Positions 14,412 through 24,603 are shown, counted from the stretch's first letter. The stretch: 57,100 nt of DNA from JAIOQA01 sp035493675 (GCA_035493675.1 DATJIA010000355.1:1-57100), one strand, 5' to 3'. Notes: generated by a model not told the origin, from the letters alone. Made by a program: numbers and translations.

Positions 14412-16340
14412 ATGAGCGCGCCCGCCGGCAACCGAGCGTCGCGATCCGCGCCCGTGGATCCCGCGGCGCTGGAGACGCTCGTCACGTGGTTGCGCGCGCT
14501 CTTGTCCGAGCGCCTCGAGGCGGTGCGCGCCGACGGCAAGCACGCGATGCGGTCCGAGCTCGAGGTCTTGCTCGCGGCGCCGTCGCGCGTGACCGCGGCG
14601 CCGCCGATCCCGCCGCCCTTGGCCGAGCTCGCGCGCCGGCTCGACGCCCGTGCCGACGAGACCGCGATCCTCGCGGTCTTGCTCGCGATCGCGATCGACC
14701 CCGCGCTCGGGCGCGCGGTCGGCCTGCTGTGCGATCCGCTCGCGCGCGACGTCCCCACGCGCGAAGCGATCACGAACGTCGCCGGCCTGCCCGCGTCGCA
14801 TCGCATCACCGCCGAGGACGCGCTCTCGCGCTGGGGCTTGATCGTCCGCACCGATCACGGCCTCGCGCTCGATCCGATGATCGAGGCGCGCCTGCTCGGG
14901 CGCGCGTGCCGCGACGCCGCGTCGGTCGAGCACGTCGCGCTCGTCCCGGTGAAGGCGCCGCTGCCCGGCTGGCCGATCGACGAGCTCGCCGAGCAGGTGC
15001 GCCGCGCGATCGCGGCGGGCGCGCGCGGCGTGCGGCTCTGGATGCGCGGCCCCGAGGGCAGCGGGCGACGCACGATGTTCGCGTCGATCGCGCGCGCCGT
15101 CGGGCTGGTCGCGGCGACGGTCGCGCCCGACTCCTCCTCGGGCGGCGTGGTGCGCGCCGCGATGCGCCTCGCGCGCCTCGAGGATCTCGCGCTCGTCTGG
15201 CTCGATCGCGCGCGCCTCCCCGCCGATCTGGCGCCGCCCGCGCTGCAGGCGTGGCTCGACCCCGAGCCGCCGCCGCCGGCGCCCCCGGGCGTCGCCGCGA
15301 TCACCGTGCGCGTGCCGCTCCCCGATCGCGCGGCGCGCCGGCAGGCGTGGGACACGCTGGTGCCCGCGTACGCGGGCTGGTCCGAGGCCGATCGCGCCGC
15401 GCTCGTCGACGGTTGGACCGCGCGGCCCGGACAGCTCGTCGCCGTCGCGTTGTCGGGGGCACGCTCCGCCGCGGAGGCCGCGGCGCGGCTGCGCGCCGAC
15501 GCGACCCAACAGCTCGAAGGTCACTGCGAGATCCTCGACACCCCGTTCGAGTGGGACGATCTGATCGTGCCGGCGCCGCTCGCGACGTCCTTGCGCGAGC
15601 TCGCCAACGAGGCGCGCGCGTTGCCCGCGCTGTGGGACGATCCCGAGGTCGGGCGCTTGTTCCCGCAGGGACGATCGATCGCCGCGCTCTTCTGCGGACC
15701 GCCCGGCACCGGCAAGACCATGGCGGCGCAGGTGATCGCGCGCGCGGTCGGGCTGCCGCTCTTCCGGATCGATCTCAGCCGCATCGTCAGCAAGTACATC
15801 GGCGAGACCAGCCAGAACCTCGCGCGCGTGCTCGGCGCGGCGCGCCACACCGACGCGGTCGTCTTCTTCGACGAGGCCGACGCGCTGTTCGGCCGCCGCA
15901 CCGAGATGCACGACGCCCACGATCGCTACGCGAACGCGGAGACCGACTACCTCCTGCAGGCGCTCGACGCGTGGCCCGGCGTCGCGCTCCTCGCGACCAA
16001 CAAGCGCGGCAACATCGACCCCGCGTTCGTGCGCCGCATGCGCATGATCCTCGAGTTCCCTCGCGCCGACGCCGCCGAGCGCCGGCGGATCTGGGCGCGC
16101 CTCGCGCCGTCGTTCGTCGGCGATCGCGCCGTCGCGCTCGCGCCGCTCTGCGCGCGGGTCGCCGACGGCGTCGAGCTCAGCGGCGCGCAGATCAAGGCGG
16201 CGCTGCTCACCGCGCGCGCCGCCGCGCTCCACGCCGGCGCCGCGATGACGGCGGAGCACCTGGTGCGCGGCGTCGAGCGCGAGCTCGAGAAGGAAGGGCG
16301 CAGCCTGCCGGTGCGCGAGCGCGCGCAGCTGCTCGGCTGA
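14412..16340 (+). CDS. eCIS-type AAA+ ATPase (Afp15/Pvc15-like)
   Basis: A 642-residue protein whose C-terminal AAA+ module has Walker A GPPGTGKT (about 429-436), Walker B VVFFDEADALFG (about 481-492), sensor ATNKRGNIDPAFVRRM and arginine-finger region. The N-terminal half holds a winged-helix-like part and a degenerate second P-loop (GPEGSGRRT, about 213-221). This two-part layout is typical of the ATPase accompanying extracellular contractile injection systems, where it is needed for particle assembly. It faces the eCIS operon tail to tail (three bases between the stop codons) but shares strand with the lanthipeptide operon 53 bp upstream, so it may be transcribed from there. Confidence 0.85.
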   Translation: MSAPAGNRASRSAPVDPAALETLVTWLRALLSERLEAVRADGKHAMRSELEVLLAAPSRVTAAPPIPPPLAELARRLDARADETAILAVLLAIAIDPALGRAVGLLCDPLARDVPTREAITNVAGLPASHRITAEDALSRWGLIVRTDHGLALDPMIEARLLGRACRDAASVEHVALVPVKAPLPGWPIDELAEQVRRAIAAGARGVRLWMRGPEGSGRRTMFASIARAVGLVAATVAPDSSSGGVVRAAMRLARLEDLALVWLDRARLPADLAPPALQAWLDPEPPPPAPPGVAAITVRVPLPDRAARRQAWDTLVPAYAGWSEADRAALVDGWTARPGQLVAVALSGARSAAEAAARLRADATQQLEGHCEILDTPFEWDDLIVPAPLATSLRELANEARALPALWDDPEVGRLFPQGRSIAALFCGPPGTGKTMAAQVIARAVGLPLFRIDLSRIVSKYIGETSQNLARVLGAARHTDAVVFFDEADALFGRRTEMHDAHDRYANAETDYLLQALDAWPGVALLATNKRGNIDPAFVRRMRMILEFPRADAAERRRIWARLAPSFVGDRAVALAPLCARVADGVELSGAQIKAALLTARAAALHAGAAMTAEHLVRGVERELEKEGRSLPVRERAQLLG

Positions 16341-16343
16341 TCG

Positions 16344-16841
16344 CTACGGCGCCGCCTCGAGCGTCGCGCACAGCTCGCCGCCGCGCGCCGCGGCCTCCGC
16401 GGTCTGCCGCGGTCCGCCCGCGAGGCACAGGAAGTAGCGCGCGCCGATCTCGATCGCGCTGTCGGACCAGTAGTTCTCGCCGCTGCCGCCGGTGTTGTGA
16501 TGATCGTGGCGATACGCGTGCGCCGTGCGCCGCTCGCCGGTGCCGGTCGACTCGAGGTAGTAGCTCGCGCTCGCGCGCAGCTCGGCGATCGCGTCGTCGA
16601 GCTTCTTGGCCGGCTTGAACCACGTGATCGACAGGATGTCGCCCCCGCACGTCACGAGCACGACGTCGCCCATCGACTGCACCGTCCCCGCGCACCGGAT
16701 GCGCAACCCGAAATCCGGGATCGCCGTCCATGCGCTCGGCACCGTCGCGTCGATCGTCACGACCGGCGCCGGCGCCGGCGCCGAGGTCACCGGGCTCGGT
16801 GACGCACACGCCGCGATCACGAGCGACGCGCAGACCTTCAC
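16344..16841 (-). CDS. Putative lipoprotein, last gene of the eCIS operon
   Basis: A 165-residue protein with the signal sequence VKVCASLVIAAC-ASP, where Cys at the end of LVIAAC is a plausible lipidation site, followed by a Pro/Ala/Thr linker. The mature part contains four Cys-bearing strands (RIRCAGTVQ, VLVTCGGD, YFLCLAGG, GELCATLEA) and matches no family I know. The start is GTG 16841, which overlaps the previous gene by four bases (GTGA). Linked to the YD-like gene and the DUF4157 giant by overlaps, it could be an immunity-type or accessory protein of the cargo. Confidence 0.65.
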   Translation of the reverse strand: MKVCASLVIAACASPSPVTSAPAPAPVVTIDATVPSAWTAIPDFGLRIRCAGTVQSMGDVVLVTCGGDILSITWFKPAKKLDDAIAELRASASYYLESTGTGERRTAHAYRHDHHNTGGSGENYWSDSAIEIGARYFLCLAGGPRQTAEAAARGGELCATLEAAP

Positions 16842-17533
16842 GCGCCCTCGTCGTAGCGATACGCCCACAGCTCGATCGACGGATCATCCGGGCTCGACTG
16901 CGAGACGAGCTGCCCGGCGTCGTTCCACCGGAAGCGCACGACGCGCTCCGTCGCCAGCTCCGCGCCACTGTGCTCGCGCGCGACCAGCAAGCGCCCGTCG
17001 GGCGACCACTCGAGATCGATCGTCGTTCGCGCGCCATCGAACGCGCGCACCTTCTCGACGTGGGACAGCCGGTCCGCCGCGTCGAAGCGCGCGGTCTTCT
17101 CGGTGAGCGTGGAGCCCTTCGCCGACTCGATGACGTGGACCGTGCGGCCGCCGTCGCTCCACTGCCACGTCTCGATCGGCTCCCGTTGCTTGCTGAACTT
17201 CCGGAGCATGTGGGTACCGGCCGGCCGATCGCCGACGTCGTACGTGAAGACGCGCTCGTGCTCGGGCTGATCGGGGGCCTCGTCGGTCGCCTCGTCGAAG
17301 TGGCGGATCCGATCGATCCGCGCGCCGTTCCACACATAGACGTCGCGCCACCTCACGCGCCCGGGCTCCAACGACGTGCGCACCTCCGCGAGCCGGTCGT
17401 CAGCGGTCCACGCGATCTCGTAGCGCGAGAACGTGCCGTCGATCCGTTCCATGACGCGCGGCTGACCCGCCCCGATGTCCATCGGCCAGAACGGGGCCGG
17501 CGCGAGCGCGAACCCGGCGATGTCGGTGATCAT
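16838..17533 (-). CDS. YD/WD-like repeat protein coupled to the DUF4157 giant
   Basis: A 231-residue all-beta protein built from short repeating strands such as FSRYEIAWTADDRLAEV, RVFTYDVGD, TWQWSDGGRTVHVIES, ARFDAADRLSHVEKV, IDLEWSPDGRLLVARE and VRFRWNDAGQLVSQ. The Y/W-D-x-x-G-R-L pattern is that of YD/RHS-type repeats. No signal peptide is seen. The ATG overlaps the stop of the giant gene by four bases (ATGA), which suggests co-production with the cargo, for example as chaperone, cocoon-like shield or immunity protein. Function is not known. Confidence 0.6.
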   Translation of the reverse strand: MITDIAGFALAPAPFWPMDIGAGQPRVMERIDGTFSRYEIAWTADDRLAEVRTSLEPGRVRWRDVYVWNGARIDRIRHFDEATDEAPDQPEHERVFTYDVGDRPAGTHMLRKFSKQREPIETWQWSDGGRTVHVIESAKGSTLTEKTARFDAADRLSHVEKVRAFDGARTTIDLEWSPDGRLLVAREHSGAELATERVVRFRWNDAGQLVSQSSPDDPSIELWAYRYDEGA

Positions 17534-20500
17534 CCCCAATGCGAGCTGGTCTCCATGATGTTGTCGTTGTTCGTCTTGGCCGCCGAGGCCACGCTCAGCA
17601 CCATCCCGTCGGTGACGTGATAGGGCCCCGCGTCGACGTCGTGGTTCCGCGCCATCGCGAGCTGCTCGTACCACGTGCGCTCGAGGTAGGCCAAGGCAGG
17701 CATCAACGCCGGCTCCATGATGTCGTTCATCTCGGAGTACGCGTGTCTCATCGCGCTCGGGATCGCCGTCCTCAGCTGCGAGGCGTGGGCCGTCAGCCAT
17801 CCGATCGGGTTCGTGAGCGCCGTGATCGGTGTGATCGTCGTCGGCGGCGGCGTGCTCGCGTTGGTCAACGTCCGGACCGCGATCTCGTAGTCCGCCGCGT
17901 CCGCGGCGCCGAGCGCCATCGCCATGCCGGTGTCGAACCAACCCTTGACGCGCGAGGCGGGCGTCGCGACGTAGTCGTCTTCGTCGTCGGTATCGTCCGC
18001 CGGCACGGGGCGCACGTGCAGGTTACCGCGCCGATGCGTCACTGCGCCGAGCAGGATCGCCGGCATGCCGGCACCGCGATGCGAGCCACTGCCGGGATCC
18101 AGCGTGCCCACTGCGATGTTGTCGACCGCGTCGACCAGCGGTCCCGATCCTCCCCGCAAGGTGAAGCCGATCTGATCGTGGAAGAGCGTCGCGACGGCGC
18201 CCGTCATCGGTGGGAACGGCCTGAAGTCGCGATTCGGATGGCGCTGCTCGAAGAGCTGCACGAGGAGGTACTGGGTCGTGTGGTGCGACTGGCGGTTCGG
18301 CTGCCGGTGCATGTACGAGTCGCCGTGAGTGGCGATCCACAAGCCCGGCTGCGCCGGATCCGCCGGTGCGTTGATCGACGCGCCCCAGAACTGCGACGCG
18401 GTCAAGATGCTGGTGATGCGACCGAGCTGCGCCGCTTCGCGCCGGATCTGCGCCGCGAAGGTGCTGTCGAGCGCGAACCCCGAGCTCGCCCACGGACGAT
18501 CGGCGAAGCCGCGCGCGAACAACAGGATCCGCGCGGTCGCGCGAATCACCGGATCGGCGATCTCCGTCGAGCTGAACGAGCTGTTGCCGAGCATCTGGTC
18601 CCAGAGATCGCGCCCCGCGCCGTCGTACGGGATCACGGCGAGATTCATGGCCTCGAGGACGGCGGTCTCGAGCGGGTCCGTCGCGTTCAAGCGGTCGCCG
18701 CTCATCCGCAGGGTGAGCTTGATCTCGCAGCCGGTCTCGATGACGAGGTACCGCTCGAGCTTGAGCCGGAAGGTCGTCACGTTCAGGTGCGTGATCGGAT
18801 GTTGCGTCGAGTCCGTCGCGACCCCGCTGGTCTCGCTCGAATCGATCGCGAGATCCTCGATCGCATTGCGGATGTGATCCCGCTTGGTCGTGAGCCACGC
18901 CTTGATCTGGGTGACGACCGGACTGAACGTGCTGGTCGCGCCCGCATCGATGTTGCTGCCCGAGAAGCCGTTGATCCAGTCGGCCATGGCCGCCCCGACG
19001 TGCGAGACGTCGTGGCGGACCTCCTCCCCGATCAGCTGCGTGCCCGTGGTGGTGGTCGTTTGATCGATGTGCTCGATCTCGAGGTGCGCGCGATCGGGGT
19101 GCGTCACGTAGTTGACGAAGCGCGTACCGAGCCCGATGAAGTCCGGCTGCAAGCCGCGCACGGAGGTCGGAGGGATCTCGGCACCGCGTCCCTCCGCGAA
19201 CGTCCGCGCCACCGCCTCGGCTTGCGGATCGAAGTGGAGGCCGACGCCCGGCTCGCCGACCTGTGGCGTCGCGTCGCTGCCCGGCGGTCGTGGACCGGTC
19301 TGCTGGAGGACGTGCGCGAGCTCGTGACGGATCACGCGCGGGCTCGCGCTCGCGCCCGGCGCAGCGTCCGGCGCGAGGATGATGTGGCTGCCGGTGGTGA
19401 GCGCGCGCGCGCCCGCCGCATCGGTCGCGCGCTCGGCGTCGAGGCCGGTGTGCAGACGGACGTGCGAGAGGTCTTGCCCGAGCTCGCGCTCGAAGCCCGC
19501 GCGCTCGAGCGTCGACAGCGGCCGGCCGCCGCCGAGCTCGAGATGCGCCGGCGCGCGCCGGGTCGCGCCGTCACGCGGCAACGGCGCCAGATCGAGGAAG
19601 TCAGCGCCGGTGTGCTCGACGTTCACGCTCGTCGGCGCGGGAGGCAGCTCGCCCGGATGGCCGGGAAGCGCCGTATAGATCGAATTGAGCGCGTCGCGGA
19701 CCCAACCCTGGACGGGCGTGATGAACATGCTGACCAGATCGTCGACGAAGCCGGTCAACGTCGCGAGCAGCTCGCCCGGATCGAAGCCCAGCAACGCGCG
19801 GATCGCGTCGCCGATCATCGTGCGGATGTGGTCCCACTGGTTGACCGCCTGCAGCAGCGCCTTGACGATCTCGTAGCCGGCCATGTACTTGCCGCCGAGA
19901 TCGCGCGCGATCATGTCGAGGAAGATCTCGACCATGTCCTCGGTCGTGACGAGCTGGTTCGGGAACCGCAGGCGCCCGATCGCGTCGACCGCGCCCATGA
20001 ACAGGCTGCGGATCGAGCCGAAGATCACGTCGTCGACGCCGCCCAAGCTCCGCGCTTCCGCGATCACCTCCGCGATCACGTAGATGTGGTCGGCGATGAA
20101 GGCCAGCACGCGCGCGAGCAGCGGGTGCTCGAGCACGAACGCCTGGATGTCATCGCGGACGTCGTGCGCGAAGCCGACGACGCGCGCCACCGCGCCGAGG
20201 ATCGCGCGGCCCATTGTGGCGAGCCGGCGCAGGATCCGGCCGACCCAGCTGGTCGTGCGGCCGGTGTTGGTGTGTGCGTGCGCGGGCTGCGAGAAGCGCT
20301 CGAGGAACTCGAGCCGCGGATCGAGGAGCAGCGTCTCCGCGAGCGTCTCGACGCGGAAGTTCGACCGGATCTGATCCCACATCCCCGTGATCGCTGCGCG
20401 CGGATCCTGGATCAGCGCGCCGACGATCTCGATGAACTGCGGGTTCGCGAGCGTGAAGGTGACGGCCTTCAAGATGCGCGCGTACTCGGCGGCCTGCCCT

Positions 20501-23500
20501 GCGACCGGGAAGAGATCGACGATGTCGAGCGCGAGCCCGACGACGAACATCGTCCCCGTCTCCATCCCCTCGGCGAGATCCTGGAGCTCCTCGACGGTGG
20601 CGTTCATCATCACCGCGTACGAGAACTCGGTGAGCATCGGCTCGTCGCGGAGCGAGTTCGTGAGCGGGAACGTCTGCCCGTCCTTCACCACGGTCAGCAG
20701 CGTCTCGCCGTCGTACGTCGTCGTGACGGTGCCGTCGACCACCAGACGGCGGTCCATCACGTGCAGGCCGTCGCGTCGGATCAGAGGCGGGTTGAACGTG
20801 AAGCTCTTGTCGACGCTGATGACCTCCCACGTGATGCCGTCGATCCGGAACGGATGCGCGGGCCCGAACGGGCGCGCGTCGTCTTGGATGGACGTGACCG
20901 AGCCCGGGTCTTCGATCGTGTGCTGTCCCCGGGTGCCGACGATCCCGAAGTCCTGCTGATGCTGTGCCATCGTCGCGAACAGGCCGTCGTACGTGTTCTG
21001 CAGCGCGGTCTGCCGATCGGGGATCCATGTCGATGCCGGCTGCTCGTCGGGGCGCAGGAAGTTGTCGAGCGCCGTCGAGGTGCCGAGGTACGCGAGCGTG
21101 TGCTCGACGACCGGCAACCAGTCCCACGCCATCTCCCGATCCCAACCCTTCATGACCCACTGCCCGTCGACCTGCTCGACCAGCTTGTCGCGGAGGACGG
21201 TGGCGATTCGCAACAGCGCGGCCGCCTGGTGACCGTCGCGTTCGTTGTCGTCGTCGATGTGATAGAGGAAGTGGATCTGTAGATCGTTGAGCGCTTCGGC
21301 GGCCGCCTGGCGCTCGAAGACCTCGCGTCCGAGGACGCGCGTGTGCTCCCAGGCGTTCGCGGTCGCGTCGTGCGCGTTCAGGAGCGGTAGGACCATCGTG
21401 CGGATCACGCGCTCGCGCTCGTGCACGAGCGCGGCGCGCTGGCGATCCTCGAGGTGCGCCCAAGTGTGCTCCTGGTCGGTGCGCAGCGTGCCGGCGAGGC
21501 CGATGCGATCGAGCGTCGAGCCGACCTGTTGGCGGCGCACGCGCGAGACGTCGAAGACGTGATCCCAGACGAGGAGCCACTGATCGTCCGAGAGGGTTTG
21601 TTGGAGTTGCGTGATGGTCACCGCGCCGCCGCCACGATCCGCGGCGTCGGCAGCGGCGAGCGCCGCGTTCACGTCGGGGATCGCGCGGAACGCGAGCTTG
21701 CGGGTCCGCCGGACCGTATCGGGCGCGTCGTATACGAGCCGCACGAACCAGTCGCGCCATCGATCGAGATCCGCCGCCGACCCGCCCATCTGCGTGAGCT
21801 CGTCGGCGGTGGGCGCGTGTTCGGGCGCCACGACGTCGATCGCGGCGTCGGCGGCGAGCGCTTGGTTGACCTCGGGGATCGTCTGCAGCGTGATCTGACG
21901 CCGTCGCGTCAGCCCGTCCGCGTCGGCCATGATCAGCGCGAGGAACGCGCTCCAATAGGCCTGATCCGTCGGCAGGTCGTGGAAGTCCTGCGCCGAACGC
22001 GGCGTCGCCGGCGGTTGAACGGTGACGCGATCGAACTGCGCCAGCAGATCGTTCACGTCCTGCGAGGCGCGCAGGTACGGCACCATGCCGATCGGGCTCG
22101 GGATCCGCCACAGCACCAGGTCGGGCTGCTCGATCGTCGCCTGCGCCGGCGGGATGACGTAACCGAACCCCAGCGCCGACCAACCCTCGATCAGCGTCCG
22201 CGTGATCGGGTGCGCGCGCAGGAGGCGGCGCACGGGCGTGCCCGGATCGGAGCCGTGGAGATAGACGAACCCGTCGCGGCCGATCGTGTGACGCACCGGC
22301 CGGAGCGTCGAGCCCCGCTCGGTGTCCTGCGCCTGGTTCAGGATCGGGATCTGATCGATCGCGAACCGCGAGCCCTCGGTCCCGCCCAGCAGGGCATCGA
22401 TGTTGTCCGCCAGCCGCTGGTAGTGCTCGTTCTGGTAGAGGAGCACGAGCTGTTCGACGGAGAACTCTTCGATGCCCTCGATCTGCGAGTTGGGTAAGTC
22501 GCGCGCGAGTTGCGAGATGGGACCTTCGGGGTGCGCCACGAAGGCCGTCGTGATCGCGAGGACGTCGTCGTCCTGCTGACGCCCACCGGGGAGCTGCTCG
22601 TGCGCGGTGACGATCAGCCTCATGGCGTCCGCGATGTCGGGGAACCCGGCGAGATCGGCGAGCTGAGCCAGCATGAAGGCGGTCCGCGCGCGGTGATCGA
22701 TGCGCACGTCCTCACCGGGCCAGTTGGTGACCGGTGGATCGAGCTGCGAGATCGGACCGGACCAGTGCGCGCGAAAATCATCGTCGGTGGCGCGGTCGTA
22801 TTGCCGCACGCGCGTGCGATAGCTGGCGAGCGCGACCATCAACCACGACGCCTGCGCGAGCAGCGTCGTGCGATCGGTCGGGATGCGCGACGGATCGAAG
22901 CTGATCGGGTGGGTTCGATCGCTCCACGCCGGGCTGATCACGCCGATCACCCTCGTCTGGATCGGACCTTGGAAGTCGTCGAAGCTCGCCGTGGCGATGC
23001 GAACCCGTTGCTCGTACTCCGCCGCCGTCGGCAGCGAGCCGTCGGTGCGACGGGCGTAGAACGACGTGGCGTGGGTGGTGAGCAGCGTGCGCAAGCCGGG
23101 GAACGGCTCGGGCCGCGCGCTGAGCGCCTCCAACGTCGAGTGGTCGAGCCCGCGCGCGGCCGCGGCCGGATCCTCCTCGCCGGTGAGGCGGCCGAGTCGC
23201 CAGAAGTCGAGCGACCACTGCGCGACCGCGCCCAGGGCGGGCGCGAAGTCGCGCACGAGGAGATGGCGCACCTCCGCGCTGAGCGTCATGCCCTCTTGCG
23301 TGCCGGCGCGGATCGCGTCGGCGTGGTCGTGCACGAACGCGGCGTACGTGACGATGCGCGACGCGATCGTCGCGCGTTGATCGAGGCGCTCGTCGCGCGT
23401 CGAGACGGTGCGTGACGAGCTGTCGGGCGGCTGCAGGAGCGCGATGCGGATCGCCTCGAGCCCGAGGATCGTCATCAGGGCGACCTCGGTGAGCTCGCCG

Positions 23501-24603
23501 GGGTGGAGCTCCGCGTCGTGGACGACCTGCTGGAGGTCCCTCAGCAGGAGGACCTGATCCCGTGCGGTGTTGCTGTCGTGGATCGGGGTCTCCCAGACGC
23601 CCGAGTACGTGCCGATCAGGTAGGCCGCGGTCATCGCGATCGACTTGCTCGGCTTCGCCTCGCCCAGGATCGGCAGCGTCTGCCAGATCTGCGCGATCCG
23701 ATCGAGCAGGTGATCGGCGCCCACCCGATCGACGTACGCCGTGTAGACGGCGGGATCCGGGTTGAGCGACTGCGTCTCGTCGAACCGGACGAGCAGGCGC
23801 ACCGCCGCGGCCGTCTGGCTGTTCCGCTTGAGGCCGTCGAAGAGCGCGGCGCGCGCCTTCGCCGGCAGGTCGGCCAGGTGCGGCGCCGCGCCGCCCGCGA
23901 CCGCGAACGCCGGATCGACGGCGTCGTTGATCACCGCGGTCGCACGTTCGGTCCAGAACGCGGTCGCATCCGGGGCGGCGGTCCACGCAGCGGACAGCGC
24001 GTCGATGCGAGCTGCGGCGTCGGACTCGCCGGCCGCGGTCGCGAGCCGCGACCACTCCGCGAGGATCTCGGTCGTGGTCAGGTCCCACGGCGTCGCCGGG
24101 AACGGCTGATCCCACGCGAGCGGCTCCGCCGCGCCGGTGCGCTCGCCGGCGACCGGGCGATCGCGATCGTCTTCGCTGTCGAGCCGCGCGGTCTGCTGGA
24201 GGACGTGCGCGACCTCGTGGACGAGGACGGGGAACGTGCGCGGCGCGGTCACCGCTTCGTCGCGGCCGAGGTAGACGTGCGCGCCGGTCGCGACCGCGCG
24301 CGCGCCGTGCGTGGCGGCGGCGGCGTCGGGGCCGCTGTGCACGCGCACCGCGGCGAGATCGGCGGCGAAGACGCGCTCGAGGCGCTCGCGGATCGTCGGC
24401 GGCAGCGGACGGCCGGCGCCGCCGAGATCACGCGCCGCGGGCGCGGGCGAGAGATCGTGCGCGGCGATCATGCGACCGCTCGCCGCGCGCGCCACCGCGA
24501 CCTCCGCCTCGGCTTCGAGGCGCGCACGCGAGGCCGGCGCCCGCGGTCGCGCGATCGCGGGGGCCTGCGCCGGTGCGCGCGCCGGGGCCGCTTTCGCCGT
24601 CAT
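17530..24603 (-). CDS. Giant eCIS cargo candidate with two DUF4157 domains
   Basis: A 2357-residue protein, the largest in the window. DUF4157, a domain strongly linked to eCIS cargo, occurs twice: near residues 62-140 with HEVAH (H129, H133) and near residues 1680-1770 with HELAH (H1760, H1764); both have the LPxxxRxxxExxFxxDLxxVRxHxG lead-in. Between them is a mostly alpha-helical region with amphipathic or hydrophobic stretches (about residues 1400-1600, e.g. LARVLAFIADHIYVIAEVIAE) that could be tape-measure-like or membrane-active. The last 590 residues match nothing I know and may be the toxin. It follows the Ig-like gene by three bases and overlaps the YD-like gene. Confidence 0.85.
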   Translation of the reverse strand: MTAKAAPARAPAQAPAIARPRAPASRARLEAEAEVAVARAASGRMIAAHDLSPAPAARDLGGAGRPLPPTIRERLERVFAADLAAVRVHSGPDAAAATHGARAVATGAHVYLGRDEAVTAPRTFPVLVHEVAHVLQQTARLDSEDDRDRPVAGERTGAAEPLAWDQPFPATPWDLTTTEILAEWSRLATAAGESDAAARIDALSAAWTAAPDATAFWTERATAVINDAVDPAFAVAGGAAPHLADLPAKARAALFDGLKRNSQTAAAVRLLVRFDETQSLNPDPAVYTAYVDRVGADHLLDRIAQIWQTLPILGEAKPSKSIAMTAAYLIGTYSGVWETPIHDSNTARDQVLLLRDLQQVVHDAELHPGELTEVALMTILGLEAIRIALLQPPDSSSRTVSTRDERLDQRATIASRIVTYAAFVHDHADAIRAGTQEGMTLSAEVRHLLVRDFAPALGAVAQWSLDFWRLGRLTGEEDPAAAARGLDHSTLEALSARPEPFPGLRTLLTTHATSFYARRTDGSLPTAAEYEQRVRIATASFDDFQGPIQTRVIGVISPAWSDRTHPISFDPSRIPTDRTTLLAQASWLMVALASYRTRVRQYDRATDDDFRAHWSGPISQLDPPVTNWPGEDVRIDHRARTAFMLAQLADLAGFPDIADAMRLIVTAHEQLPGGRQQDDDVLAITTAFVAHPEGPISQLARDLPNSQIEGIEEFSVEQLVLLYQNEHYQRLADNIDALLGGTEGSRFAIDQIPILNQAQDTERGSTLRPVRHTIGRDGFVYLHGSDPGTPVRRLLRAHPITRTLIEGWSALGFGYVIPPAQATIEQPDLVLWRIPSPIGMVPYLRASQDVNDLLAQFDRVTVQPPATPRSAQDFHDLPTDQAYWSAFLALIMADADGLTRRRQITLQTIPEVNQALAADAAIDVVAPEHAPTADELTQMGGSAADLDRWRDWFVRLVYDAPDTVRRTRKLAFRAIPDVNAALAAADAADRGGGAVTITQLQQTLSDDQWLLVWDHVFDVSRVRRQQVGSTLDRIGLAGTLRTDQEHTWAHLEDRQRAALVHERERVIRTMVLPLLNAHDATANAWEHTRVLGREVFERQAAAEALNDLQIHFLYHIDDDNERDGHQAAALLRIATVLRDKLVEQVDGQWVMKGWDREMAWDWLPVVEHTLAYLGTSTALDNFLRPDEQPASTWIPDRQTALQNTYDGLFATMAQHQQDFGIVGTRGQHTIEDPGSVTSIQDDARPFGPAHPFRIDGITWEVISVDKSFTFNPPLIRRDGLHVMDRRLVVDGTVTTTYDGETLLTVVKDGQTFPLTNSLRDEPMLTEFSYAVMMNATVEELQDLAEGMETGTMFVVGLALDIVDLFPVAGQAAEYARILKAVTFTLANPQFIEIVGALIQDPRAAITGMWDQIRSNFRVETLAETLLLDPRLEFLERFSQPAHAHTNTGRTTSWVGRILRRLATMGRAILGAVARVVGFAHDVRDDIQAFVLEHPLLARVLAFIADHIYVIAEVIAEARSLGGVDDVIFGSIRSLFMGAVDAIGRLRFPNQLVTTEDMVEIFLDMIARDLGGKYMAGYEIVKALLQAVNQWDHIRTMIGDAIRALLGFDPGELLATLTGFVDDLVSMFITPVQGWVRDALNSIYTALPGHPGELPPAPTSVNVEHTGADFLDLAPLPRDGATRRAPAHLELGGGRPLSTLERAGFERELGQDLSHVRLHTGLDAERATDAAGARALTTGSHIILAPDAAPGASASPRVIRHELAHVLQQTGPRPPGSDATPQVGEPGVGLHFDPQAEAVARTFAEGRGAEIPPTSVRGLQPDFIGLGTRFVNYVTHPDRAHLEIEHIDQTTTTTGTQLIGEEVRHDVSHVGAAMADWINGFSGSNIDAGATSTFSPVVTQIKAWLTTKRDHIRNAIEDLAIDSSETSGVATDSTQHPITHLNVTTFRLKLERYLVIETGCEIKLTLRMSGDRLNATDPLETAVLEAMNLAVIPYDGAGRDLWDQMLGNSSFSSTEIADPVIRATARILLFARGFADRPWASSGFALDSTFAAQIRREAAQLGRITSILTASQFWGASINAPADPAQPGLWIATHGDSYMHRQPNRQSHHTTQYLLVQLFEQRHPNRDFRPFPPMTGAVATLFHDQIGFTLRGGSGPLVDAVDNIAVGTLDPGSGSHRGAGMPAILLGAVTHRRGNLHVRPVPADDTDDEDDYVATPASRVKGWFDTGMAMALGAADAADYEIAVRTLTNASTPPPTTITPITALTNPIGWLTAHASQLRTAIPSAMRHAYSEMNDIMEPALMPALAYLERTWYEQLAMARNHDVDAGPYHVTDGMVLSVASAAKTNNDNIMETSSHWG

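Noticed and set aside
17539..21282. Long plus-strand open frame (1247 codons) antisense to the DUF4157 giant
   Set aside because: Composition is almost wholly Arg, Ala, Asp, Val and Glu from reading GC-rich codons in reverse; no motif, and the opposite strand has clear domains.
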